Below are positions 44,543-53,410 of a stretch of 64,000 bases of DNA, piece by piece. Position numbers and translations under genes: made by a program. A model generated the notes under the pieces. That model saw only the letters and a program-made list of their open reading frames with translations. It searched no databases and was not told the origin of the DNA. This DNA is from Candidatus Poribacteria bacterium (GTDB lineage: Bacteria > Poribacteria > WGA-4E > WGA-3G): the NCBI GenBank assembly GCA_022827185.1, contig JAJDTM010000056.1, positions 62,001 to 126,000 on the forward strand, in the 5' to 3' direction. Position 1 is the stretch's first letter; the number at the start of each line of letters is the position of its first letter.

Positions 44543-46009
44543 TCAGTCGAAGGGCAAGGACAATTGCTTTGCCAAAGGTGTTGTTTTCGCTTTTGTTGTC
44601 CTCTTTTTTCGTTTCAGTTGCTGATGTTCTTTCTCGTCTCGGATTTTCTCCAATAGGACGCTTGCCGGTTCATCGTTTGGGTCTTGCGGCACAAGTTTAC
44701 CAGAGAATGCCTGCTTGAGAATAGACTGCCGCAAACGTTCTGCGCGTTTAAGTTCGGCATCAAGGGTGGCTTCAATTTCATCAGCGACTGAAAGGGACCG
44801 CTCAAGTTCAGAAACAATCTGTGCTTGTTCAGGAAGCGATGGAATCGGTATATACATCGTTTCTATGTTTTCTCTACGAAGATTATTAATGTTTATCCCA
44901 ATAGAAAGACGGGATATTTCGTTTCTATAAACAGGGCTTTGAAAAAATAAACCTATAAATTTTTGATTGACTTCTTCCGAAACTCTGACCAATCCGCAGA
45001 AAGTTCCAAAACCACCTTCAAAATCTCTATCTGCTTGAGATGCTTTGCCTACGAGGTGTTTACTGCCACTTGACATGGCAATGATAATGTCTAATGATTT
45101 GACAAATTGCTCGTCTTTTACCTTATTCCGCTCAACATAAACAAGGTCTTCAAAGTTCAGTTGTCCGCTAATATTATTCGCCCGCAATATAGGAATATAA
45201 TCATCCTTTGGAGTTTTAGAAGATTGATTTTTCCGATAGGACACACCCCTGATAAGTTCTGCAATATCCTCAATCTTTGCCCACATCCAACTATCAGGCA
45301 ATTCGGGTAAGTTGTCCAAATTAGAAACTTCTAAAACCGATATCGGTTCCAATTCATCTAAATGTTCTTCACGCCATTCCTTAGTCAATTCCCCTTCAAA
45401 AGCGGACTTGAGGATTGATCTACGATACCGATACAACTGCACTTGTGCTTTTTTGAGGCTATCAACTGCCGCATCTAATTGTGTAAACAACACCTCTAAT
45501 TTGGCTACGATACGGCGTTGTTCTGCCAGCGGCGGAAGAGAAATAAGCATTAATTCTACATTTTCTCTACGAAGATTATTAATGTTTATTCCAATAGAGA
45601 GTCGGGATATTTCATTTTTATAACTGGGGCTTTGGAAAAATAAACCGATGAATTTTCTGTCAATGTGCGGTGAAACTCTAACCAATCCGCAAAACGTTCC
45701 AAATCCACCATCAAAATTCTGATGTGCTTGAGCTGCTTTACCTACGAGGTGTTTGCTGCCGCTAGACATAGCGATAATAATGTCTAACGCCTTGACAAAT
45801 TGCTCGCCTTTTACCTTTTCCCGCTGGACATAAACAAGATCGTCATAGTCTAGTTGTCCGTTAATATTATTCGCCCGAAGTATAGGAACATAGTCAGTTT
45901 TTGGCGTTTTGGAAGACTCGTTTTTCTTGTAGGATACACCACGGATAAATTCCGAGATGTCCTTAACTTGTGCCCACACCCATCCTTTTGGCAAATTATT
46001 GGGAGACAT
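44543..46009 (-). CDS. hsdS: Type I restriction specificity subunit S with two near-identical recognition domains
   Basis: About 488 residues from ATG 46009 (MSPNNLPKGW), which follows the stop of the Argonaute-fusion gene by two bases; ATG 46024 would overlap it by 13. Two HsdS half-repeats are separated by the EQRRIVAKLEVLFTQLDAAV helix, with a second helix (LPEQAQIVSELERSLSVADEI) and a basic C-terminal tail. Recognition domain 1 (residues about 11-165 from 46024) and domain 2 (about 243-396) share long identical blocks, such as DIIIAMSSGSKHLVGKA and SRLSIGININNLRREN. In other HsdS proteins the two domains usually differ, reading two unrelated half-sites; here both should read the same half-site, predicting a palindromic split recognition sequence. 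Confidence 0.9.
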   Translation of the reverse strand: MSPNNLPKGWVWAQVKDISEFIRGVSYKKNESSKTPKTDYVPILRANNINGQLDYDDLVYVQREKVKGEQFVKALDIIIAMSSGSKHLVGKAAQAHQNFDGGFGTFCGLVRVSPHIDRKFIGLFFQSPSYKNEISRLSIGININNLRRENVELMLISLPPLAEQRRIVAKLEVLFTQLDAAVDSLKKAQVQLYRYRRSILKSAFEGELTKEWREEHLDELEPISVLEVSNLDNLPELPDSWMWAKIEDIAELIRGVSYRKNQSSKTPKDDYIPILRANNISGQLNFEDLVYVERNKVKDEQFVKSLDIIIAMSSGSKHLVGKASQADRDFEGGFGTFCGLVRVSEEVNQKFIGLFFQSPVYRNEISRLSIGININNLRRENIETMYIPIPSLPEQAQIVSELERSLSVADEIEATLDAELKRAERLRQSILKQAFSGKLVPQDPNDEPASVLLEKIRDEKEHQQLKRKKRTTKAKTTPLAKQLSLPFD

Positions 46010-46011
46010 AG

Positions 46012-49000
46012 TTAGATGAACCATGGAGTTTCCTCTAAAACTTTGTGTAGATCAAACTTTCCACTCCTTTCAATAAAGGCAGAAGCGAAACGGGCAATAT
46101 CACGGGCGTATTTTATCGTAATAGGTGTACCACAAAATGAACGGGTTGATGCCCAATTCAATTTTGTGAGAGAGATTAACTGCTTAGCAATAACTTTCAG
46201 ATCTGTTGGATTTGAAGGATCATAAGGTTCAGTCCATATATTAACTTCAAGTGGCTCAGGAGTACCAAGTGTTTTTTGGTAGGTATTGTAACCGGTCGTT
46301 GACAGATAGAATTGATTCGGGGAACTAATTACATATTTGCCACGATGTAAACTTCCATCTGTTTGCGGAGACGGGTCGTAAAATCTAACTATATGTGAAT
46401 TGTTTATCCATACAAACGTGTACTTTCCATTGGGACGAACTAATTTCGCAGCCTCTAAAATCGCTTCTATATCTTCTTTTGAAAACTTCGCTGAATAATG
46501 AAAATGTATTGATGGTGATTCTCGAAGATCTAATCTTTCCAGAGTTGACCTTACGAGATCTTTGTAATATTCGTGTCTTTCATCATAATTAAAGGCTTTG
46601 GCATTTCCTTGATAAAATTGCCATCGACCATAATTACTGAATACATTGGCAAATGCCATGTGTCTGTCTATTTTTCTATCAGGATGTTGGGTATATGATA
46701 AACCAACAAAGAAATCAGCATCTGGAAGTGCTCCAGGTAGTACCCAAGGAATTACACCACATTTTGCAGTGATGTTGAGGGCAAGAGTAAAATCTTTCCA
46801 GTCCGGATTCTTAAGAATAGGCGTGTCCAACATTTGGACAGGAATTCCTTTGGATAACAGAAGTTCCTTGATAGTGTAGTATGGAGAATTGAGGTCGGTT
46901 ATCGGGAACCTGTCTTCTGGAACATATACAAGGAAAAGTCGATTCAAATCTTTGTTTCCTATCCAATTAGGATTCTCTTCTAATAATCGGACACATTCAC
47001 TTTGGAATTCTTCTATGGGGATTGTAGTGATAGTGGGATAGGTTAATTTTGTTTTAAAAGTCCATTCGGTACCACGATATTTGTATTTTCCATGTTTAAG
47101 TCTCCCAATTAGTTGTTGCATTGCTCCACGTAGATCCGGAGTACAAATCGGGATTATATCAATATCTTTTATATCTCGATGGTAAGAACTATATTTTACT
47201 AATCCATCTACAATGTTGGTATCAACTTGGCTATTATAAAATTCAACTGAAGGTTCTTCAGATTCATGAAACACTGTAAGCGGTTCGATATCTTTTGAGT
47301 AAGATCCCGGGAGAGGAGTTTTTAGAGGAACCGGAACTTTGGTTAAAGTTAATGTTAAGTTATTAACCTTAATTGGGAAGATTTCATCAGCAAGATGTTG
47401 AACAGTCCTGATAGTTTTTTCAGCTCGAGTTTTGGCAGCATTCCTCTGCGACACTAATGCGTGTTCCTTTATCTTTTGATCAAGGTCGTGAGCAATGTTT
47501 TTCTTTGCCAAAATCTTCTTAATTGCAGTTTTTCCTATGGATGGAATAACATCATTATTTGGAATATTCACTTCGGTGTCTAAATCAGATAGTGCTAATT
47601 TAGTAGTTTCCGAGTCAATTTCTAAAATTTTCCCGCGTTCCCACTGGCCGGAGTATTTTGCCACAGCATGTTTACCAATTAAATCATCAACAGTAAAATA
47701 ATCAAGCAAAGAGTTTACTTTCAGAATATTTTTCAACTCAACTTTGTAATCAAGACACAGATAGAGATTTTCAGCGTACTGTCTAACCTGCAATTCATAC
47801 GCAGAATATATTTGAGCAACTGTCTTAACTTGAGAAGACAGAGGCAAGGGGTTACCTTGTCGGTGGGCAACAATTCGACCAAATGCAAAGCGGTCTATAA
47901 ACCACTTGTGGTTTAAGAGAGCGTCTTTAATTGCTGTAAGTATGTTTCCGCGAACTTCTATAAATTCGTCTCGGGACATCCTTTCTTTTGACTGTTCAAG
48001 GAGAAAAAGGTTAGCATATTCTTGCGTTTCAGTGACTGTTTTGAGGGCGTATTTTTCGAGTCGTTCATCAAATTTGCTGTACAGAGTTACGGCGGTGTAT
48101 TGATCAGTCTGATAGTGTGGCGGTGGTAATCCAAGTTTTTTCATCTCGTCACGCATAGTTCTGGTACCTTCACTCAGTCCGTGTACAAAAATAGAACCTC
48201 TTTCATCTCTCATGATACGCATCCATTCTACAATCTTCGGATTTCGAGCCACTGGATCTAAAGTAGTTTCATCAAGGCTAAATTCCTCCGGGACCTGCTG
48301 TGGTATGTTTCCCGGATTTCTTACTTCCAATTTATCTCTATAAATAATACAGAAGGTTGGTGCCGTAACAGCGTATTCTCTATGCACGATGGCGTTGACG
48401 ATTGCTTCATCAACTACTATGAATGGATATTCTGGTTCATCAGTGAAACCACCATCAGGGTTCCGTTTTGAGAGGGTCCGAAGGAGAGCTGAATCTTTCA
48501 AAAAGGTTCGGAGGTCACGGATAATGCTTGGCAAGGGACCGTCAAAATCTTTATCCAACGTTCTTCCTCCACGGTTTCTCAACTCTTCGGCGCGGACATC
48601 ATAACGCAGCAACCTTACGAACGCGCCTCCAAAACGTTTGCGTGGGTTTGAAGTAAAAAACAGATAGCCAGCGTTTGTAAAAAAGTAATCACCATTTGGT
48701 TCATTTTTAGTGAGTGCCCCCGCGTGATATAAAATATCTTCAGTACTATGACCGTACTGGGCACCTCTTGTTTTAAGAAAAGCCTCCTTAAACGCTTCAA
48801 CGACTCCCATGTCAAGCTCATCGGAATTGTAGAGGCAGCAGGGTGTCAACTCAAAATTAACTATTCCTTTGTCCCGTTTAAGCTGTTCTCTATCCTGCTC
48901 AGTTAGCGGAAGGTTCTGTGGACCAACTCTTTTCCATCCTTTTGGAAAATTTTCTGTTGTTTCACAAATTGCGTTCGGTGTCCATTGAGTGTAGAGGAGA

Positions 49001-49350
49001 TATAGATGGTTTTCATTTCTATCCTGCAAATCCACTTCTAGGGTCTGTGTCGAATGATTTTTTACATCTCGCAGTACTTGCAGGATGTTATTCATTGTCT
49101 GTTCATCAACATGCTGTGTGCCTGTGAGAGTTCCATCGTCGGCAATACCAAGTACTAAGAGCCCACCTTCTCTGTTCCAGTTCGCAAAGGCAGAAACACA
49201 CTGCGTAATCTTGTCCTTCAGCGTGTTGATTTGATTGTTGGGCTTGATCCGAATCTCTTTTCGCTCAAACCGTTGTCCTTCAAGACGGGCAGTCTGAAGG
49301 AAATCAAGATGCTGTAAAGGGTTGTCAAAAACCTCTTTTGGTGTTGGCAT
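46012..49350 (-). CDS. AlbA_2 - HATPase_c_4 - Tudor-like - Argonaute MID-PIWI fusion protein
   Basis: 1112 residues. (1) AlbA_2/Schlafen domain about 20-130: RFERKEI, SAFANWNREGGLLVLGIADD. (2) HATPase_c_4 about 300-480: VDEAIVNAIVHREY (Glu315, Asn319), LEVRNPGNIP. (3) Tudor-like barrel about 559-604: GKHAVAKYSGQWERGKILEI, then ALSDLDTEVNIPNNDVIPS. (4) MID about 690-870: LTVFHESEEPS, VDGLVKYSSY; Y824/Y825, K828 and Q839 in YYTIKELLLSKGIPVQ, and K863 in TAKCGVIPWVL, match the guide 5'-phosphate pocket (YK..Q..K). (5) PIWI about 870-1100: FVGLSYT (885 Ser for the first Asp), FHYSAKF (953 Ser for the third Asp), LTKLNWASTR and ITIKYA. The slicer site looks dead, as in short prokaryotic Argonautes, so the protein would bind a guide but need another effector. 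AlbA-HATPase proteins commonly accompany type I systems; the added Tudor-MID-PIWI is what is unusual. GAGGGA precedes the ATG. Confidence 0.85.
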   Translation of the reverse strand: MPTPKEVFDNPLQHLDFLQTARLEGQRFERKEIRIKPNNQINTLKDKITQCVSAFANWNREGGLLVLGIADDGTLTGTQHVDEQTMNNILQVLRDVKNHSTQTLEVDLQDRNENHLYLLYTQWTPNAICETTENFPKGWKRVGPQNLPLTEQDREQLKRDKGIVNFELTPCCLYNSDELDMGVVEAFKEAFLKTRGAQYGHSTEDILYHAGALTKNEPNGDYFFTNAGYLFFTSNPRKRFGGAFVRLLRYDVRAEELRNRGGRTLDKDFDGPLPSIIRDLRTFLKDSALLRTLSKRNPDGGFTDEPEYPFIVVDEAIVNAIVHREYAVTAPTFCIIYRDKLEVRNPGNIPQQVPEEFSLDETTLDPVARNPKIVEWMRIMRDERGSIFVHGLSEGTRTMRDEMKKLGLPPPHYQTDQYTAVTLYSKFDERLEKYALKTVTETQEYANLFLLEQSKERMSRDEFIEVRGNILTAIKDALLNHKWFIDRFAFGRIVAHRQGNPLPLSSQVKTVAQIYSAYELQVRQYAENLYLCLDYKVELKNILKVNSLLDYFTVDDLIGKHAVAKYSGQWERGKILEIDSETTKLALSDLDTEVNIPNNDVIPSIGKTAIKKILAKKNIAHDLDQKIKEHALVSQRNAAKTRAEKTIRTVQHLADEIFPIKVNNLTLTLTKVPVPLKTPLPGSYSKDIEPLTVFHESEEPSVEFYNSQVDTNIVDGLVKYSSYHRDIKDIDIIPICTPDLRGAMQQLIGRLKHGKYKYRGTEWTFKTKLTYPTITTIPIEEFQSECVRLLEENPNWIGNKDLNRLFLVYVPEDRFPITDLNSPYYTIKELLLSKGIPVQMLDTPILKNPDWKDFTLALNITAKCGVIPWVLPGALPDADFFVGLSYTQHPDRKIDRHMAFANVFSNYGRWQFYQGNAKAFNYDERHEYYKDLVRSTLERLDLRESPSIHFHYSAKFSKEDIEAILEAAKLVRPNGKYTFVWINNSHIVRFYDPSPQTDGSLHRGKYVISSPNQFYLSTTGYNTYQKTLGTPEPLEVNIWTEPYDPSNPTDLKVIAKQLISLTKLNWASTRSFCGTPITIKYARDIARFASAFIERSGKFDLHKVLEETPWFI

Positions 49351-49493
49351 TTATGCATCCCTCTTTGTGATATTTTAAAATCGGAGCAAATCATAATACC
49401 TGTGGTGGAAAATCATTATAAAGTGTAACATAAAGATGTCTTGAGATGCAAACCCTTTAATCGCTACCAGAGGTCGCTCCTACAGAAGTGATG

Positions 49494-51914
49494 CTAAGAT
49501 ACCAATTTGTCTGTAAGATCTTTTAGGAGGCCATCTAAATCCTCACCGAAGAGTTCATAGACCCTCGCTCCATTTCCGAGTTCTGCGAAAGGTGTATACT
49601 CAAAATCGGACATCCGAATATCAAGTGAGGTGGCAATATGGTCACGTATCATTTCAAGCCATTCATGTTGCTCTGAGGTAAAATCTTTACCATCTAACCA
49701 TCCCTCAAAATTTCGGTTAACAGTTGCACTAAACGGCTCCAGAAAAAGATTATCACTCATAGCAAATCGGACGAGAGATATAAGGTCAGCACGTTGATCT
49801 GTATCTCCTTGAACGCTCTCTGGTGACCCTCTTTTGTATGCCAACCATAATGACTCGCGACTCAGACTGTTTGAATGTTGCTGCATGGCTTCTTCTAACG
49901 TTTTTAGGTTGTTTTCAGTCAGTACGCCTTGTGCCTCTGGCACTCTACAAAGGATTTGCAACGCTGGTAATTCGTCCACATTTTGATTAATAAAATCTTT
50001 AAAGGCGTGAATGACTGTCGCCACTTGTGTGAAACTTCGATCGTCAAAACCGGTTTCAATAACGCGATCTTCGTTTATATCATCAATTATCTGGTTGGGG
50101 GCTCTTGGTGGTGCTCCATTTGGCTCAGGAGGCGTGGACGGATCCCCCGGAAGTGCTTGTGAATCGGTTTTTACAGATTCACAGACATCGACAGCATCAA
50201 CGATAATAAAGTGCGTTTTTTGGGTTGCATCGCCGGTGACATTTTTCAGATCATTGGGGCTGATGACGCGCACGCCGCGTCCGATCATCTGCTCAAAATA
50301 GCCACTGGACCGCACAGCACGCATAAAGAGGAGACACTCCAGCGGTTTTATATCGGTGCCGGTAGAAATCATGTCAACACTGACAGCGATTCGTGGATTT
50401 AATTGTGTCCGAAATCTTCTGATAAGTTCTTCCGGTTTATCACTCCGATAGGTAATCTTCTGACAAAATTCGTCACCTTTAGCGAATACTTCTCGGATAG
50501 TCCGGACAATATCCTCGGCGTGGGAGTCATCTTTCGCAAAGATAAGCGTTTTGGGCACAATTCTCCTACTTGGAAAGAGTTCTTTAAAGAGAATATCCTT
50601 GAAAGTTTGAACAATTGTACGAATCTGGTCTTCGGCAACAACATCCCGGTCTAATTGGTTTCCTGTATATTCGACATCTTCGTCCAACTCCTCCCAGTTA
50701 AGTCGCCGACTTCCTTTTTCCCGTCTTGCGATATAACTACCCGCCGCAACCGTGCTGCCACTTTCGGTGATTTCAGTTCTAATCCGATAAATATAATAAC
50801 CGACATTTACATTATCCTCAATAGCTTGTTCATGGCGGTATTCATAGACAAGGTTCTGATTGAAAAAATTCCGTGTTTGCCCATACGGCGTTGCGGTGAG
50901 TCCGATAATGAAAGCGTCAAAGTATTCTAATACGTGTCGCCATTTGCCATAGATGGAGCGGTGGCACTCGTCAACGATGATAATGTCAAACGTATCAATG
51001 GGAATGTTCGGGTTATAGATGACTTTTTGTGGTGTTGTGTCCTCTGTTTCCTGTTCAAAAGCGGAACTTTCTTCATCATCGGCGGATTCATAATCGGACT
51101 CACCTTTTAGCATGGAATAGAGGCGTTGGATAGTCGTAATACAAACGGCATTTGCATCGTCAATAATGTTGCTGGAAAGATGTTCAACGTTGTAAAGGTC
51201 CGTAAATTTTCTGCCATCGTCAGGAGTTGTGTAAGCCTGAAATTCTTGGAGGGTTTGCCTGCCAAGGTTCCGCCTATCTACAAGAAAAAGAACGCGTTTG
51301 ACTTGGGTGAACTTAATGAGTCGGTACACGCTACTTACAGCGAGATACGTTTTTCCACTACCGGTTGCCATCTGGATTAAGGCACGTGGACGCGCTTCTT
51401 TCAAAGAATCTTCAAGGTTGTTTATTGCCTCAAATTGGCAGTTTCTCAGATTGCCCTTTTCCAAAAACGGAAGACTATCCTTGAGCTTCTGCCGAAGCGG
51501 GACAGATTGAAGGAGGTCTTGGAGGGTATTCGGGGTATGAAACGCAAAGACAAGACGAGTGCGCGAGTTAGGTTCTCGTGCATCCTGAAAGTACGTCTCT
51601 ATCCCAGTAGATGTATAGACGAACGGACACCCCTGTTGTGTCGGTAAACCAGCTGGTATGTTTGCTTGATACCGCGATGCCTGCTGCGCTGCCCCGCTGA
51701 GCGTTGTGCCCTCTTTTTTCGCCTCAATAAACCCCACGGCGAGCCCACTGACAAACAAAAGATAGTCTGTTCGCTGTGCATTCGCCAACGGATATTCACG
51801 CACAGCCACACCTAACGCAGCATCCGTATCACGTTCAGCATAATTTTGGATATGCCATCCAGCTGCCTCAAGCATTTTATCTATATTGCGTCTGGCTCTG
51901 TTTTCGGGGGTCAT
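49494..51914 (-). CDS. hsdR: Type I restriction endonuclease subunit R (second system)
   Basis: 806 residues, EcoEI-R-like. N-terminal nuclease domain with RTDYLLFVSG (Asp50) and VGFIEAKKEG (Glu64, Lys66); SF2 translocase with ATGSGKT (183-189), DECHRSIYGKW near 315 and TATPYG; motif VI MIGRGVRV; helical C-terminal domain. It translocates along and cuts DNA lacking the methylation set by the hsdM at 40742. It is upstream of the Argonaute-fusion gene by 143 bases on the same strand and follows the 51967 gene by about 50 bases. Confidence 0.93.
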   Translation of the reverse strand: MTPENRARRNIDKMLEAAGWHIQNYAERDTDAALGVAVREYPLANAQRTDYLLFVSGLAVGFIEAKKEGTTLSGAAQQASRYQANIPAGLPTQQGCPFVYTSTGIETYFQDAREPNSRTRLVFAFHTPNTLQDLLQSVPLRQKLKDSLPFLEKGNLRNCQFEAINNLEDSLKEARPRALIQMATGSGKTYLAVSSVYRLIKFTQVKRVLFLVDRRNLGRQTLQEFQAYTTPDDGRKFTDLYNVEHLSSNIIDDANAVCITTIQRLYSMLKGESDYESADDEESSAFEQETEDTTPQKVIYNPNIPIDTFDIIIVDECHRSIYGKWRHVLEYFDAFIIGLTATPYGQTRNFFNQNLVYEYRHEQAIEDNVNVGYYIYRIRTEITESGSTVAAGSYIARREKGSRRLNWEELDEDVEYTGNQLDRDVVAEDQIRTIVQTFKDILFKELFPSRRIVPKTLIFAKDDSHAEDIVRTIREVFAKGDEFCQKITYRSDKPEELIRRFRTQLNPRIAVSVDMISTGTDIKPLECLLFMRAVRSSGYFEQMIGRGVRVISPNDLKNVTGDATQKTHFIIVDAVDVCESVKTDSQALPGDPSTPPEPNGAPPRAPNQIIDDINEDRVIETGFDDRSFTQVATVIHAFKDFINQNVDELPALQILCRVPEAQGVLTENNLKTLEEAMQQHSNSLSRESLWLAYKRGSPESVQGDTDQRADLISLVRFAMSDNLFLEPFSATVNRNFEGWLDGKDFTSEQHEWLEMIRDHIATSLDIRMSDFEYTPFAELGNGARVYELFGEDLDGLLKDLTDKLVS

Positions 51915-51966
51915 AGTAATATGAATTGTTTTCTGTTTGGTTGGAGATAGAGTCTCAAAAGTGGTG

Positions 51967-52368
51967 TTACTGGAAAAGGCGGTTTAGTCTTACGAGGCAA
52001 TCCTGTAGGCTCACAGTATCCGTCAATGTGAAAGATACTTCATCCGGACGCTCATCATCGCGGGTCACATTATAGACAACAAGTCCATTACCGTATACTT
52101 CTAACATCGCGACGCCATCTTCAAGGTGCCATTTGAAATTAAGGATACCGTCTTCTGTCCAACGGATGTCCGGGGTCGGAATGCCGGAAGTGAAAAGCGT
52201 TTCCATCAGAAAGAGGGCATCATTGAATACCAAATCCGGTGTAGGGAAGAAATCCCGATCTTCCACAGCAGGTTCGGCTATCTTTTTACGGATTTTAGAG
52301 AATTCCTGTTTTACATAGTGCCGAAACGATGTCTGATCTGTTCGCGCATTTTCAAAAGATGATTGCAT
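51967..52368 (-). CDS. Uncharacterised protein sharing a domain with the 42667 protein
   Basis: About 133 residues from ATG 52368; a longer frame from GTG 52413 is possible. The C-terminal domain (IRWTEDGILNFKWHLEDGVAMLEVYGNGLVVYNVT, DTVSLQDCLVRLNRL, quoted in part) follows the same pattern as the end of the 42667 protein (IGWAEDGSIGFEWRPENG, VGIYGDNLAIYG). I know no function for it. It is the first gene of the minus-strand run that continues into hsdR, the Argonaute fusion, hsdS and hsdM. Confidence 0.6.
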   Translation of the reverse strand: MQSSFENARTDQTSFRHYVKQEFSKIRKKIAEPAVEDRDFFPTPDLVFNDALFLMETLFTSGIPTPDIRWTEDGILNFKWHLEDGVAMLEVYGNGLVVYNVTRDDERPDEVSFTLTDTVSLQDCLVRLNRLFQ

Positions 52369-52477
52369 AATGTTTCCCAATTTGTGTGGTTGGCAGGCAT
52401 ACTTGGATAACACGCCTACCTATATTATGAAATAAGTGTTAATTAGTGGAAAGCTCTATACTTTACTAACGCTCTGT

Positions 52478-52507
52478 GCTGACGGCTGACCGCTGATTGC
52501 TGATGGC
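52478..52507. repeat. CTGACGGCTGA-type repeat
   Basis: About 30 bases made of GCTGACGGCTGA, CCGCTGATTGC and TGATGGCT units, just after the LamG stop codon. Same family as repeats at 55418, 55491, 55574 and 61307. Confidence 0.8.
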
Positions 52508-53320
52508 TTATCTCCGCTTGAGGTGTGCCCAAGTGATCGCTAATTTTCCGTCTGCTTCGACGGCGAGGACACCACTTGCTAAATCCGCAATCTCTGCTTC
52601 GGTCAATGCTCTATCATAGATGCGAATGTCGTCTATGAGTCCAGGCCACGATGTGGCATTATTATCTTTTGCCCCTTTACCAACGAATAATTTGGTGGCA
52701 CCTGAGATTGTTCCCACTTTACCATCGTCATTGTGTGTAGGATCATCATCAAGCTCGCCATCAATATAGAGGGTCAGTTTTTCACCACTTTTCCAAGTAA
52801 AAACGAGGTGTTGCCAATCAGTCGTTTGCACATCACTTTTACCCTCATACGCTTGACCACCGCCCGTTGTCGTAATTGCCCCCTTGACAAGATTCGTACC
52901 ACCTTTCGTTGCCCAACTTGCGGCATCGTACCGTAACCCGAAAACATCATCGCCGCCAGCAGGATCTTTACCAAAGATAATACCTCTGTCGTGTCCAACT
53001 GAATCAGATTTTACCCAAACAGAAATGGTAAAAGCGTCAAGTCCGTTGATATAATCTGCGCCGTTCGGGTCTTCAACGACAGCACCTGCACCATCAAGTG
53101 CCACTGCACCGCCGATCTTACCGCTATTAGGTTTCCATTTGGCACCATCGATCAATTTTGCATCGTTGCCGTTCCCGCTCTCATCAGCAGCGGTTTGTCC
53201 TGAACGTTCATCAAAAGGCAGATAGATCAATAAACCGTCATTGAGACCGGCACTTGCGACCGATGTTAGGTAAACAGTCACTACGAGTGTAATTAGTATG
53301 AGCCAACTTAGGTTTCTCAT
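52508..53320 (-). CDS. Secreted LamG (concanavalin A-like) domain protein
   Basis: 270 residues. A signal peptide covers about residues 1-24 (LSWLILITLVVTVYLTSVASA). The LamG/ConA-like fold follows: DGLLIYLPFDERSG, DAFTISVWVKSDS, WQHLVFTWKSGEKLTLYIDGEL, then WPGLIDDIRIYDRALTEAEI. Such domains bind glycans or form surface scaffolds. The end (GKLAITWAHLKRR) matches a C-terminal TW..LK tail that I associate with poribacterial LamG proteins and which may act as a sorting tag, an inference. GGAGGGA lies before the ATG. No enzyme domain attached. Confidence 0.85.
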   Translation of the reverse strand: MRNLSWLILITLVVTVYLTSVASAGLNDGLLIYLPFDERSGQTAADESGNGNDAKLIDGAKWKPNSGKIGGAVALDGAGAVVEDPNGADYINGLDAFTISVWVKSDSVGHDRGIIFGKDPAGGDDVFGLRYDAASWATKGGTNLVKGAITTTGGGQAYEGKSDVQTTDWQHLVFTWKSGEKLTLYIDGELDDDPTHNDDGKVGTISGATKLFVGKGAKDNNATSWPGLIDDIRIYDRALTEAEIADLASGVLAVEADGKLAITWAHLKRR

Positions 53321-53410
53321 TTCAATTCCCTCCTATAAGCGGCATTTCGTTAACGTAAAAAAAGGGACAGGTATAGAGAAACCTGCCCCTATAACCTTTT
53401 GTAGCTGCGG

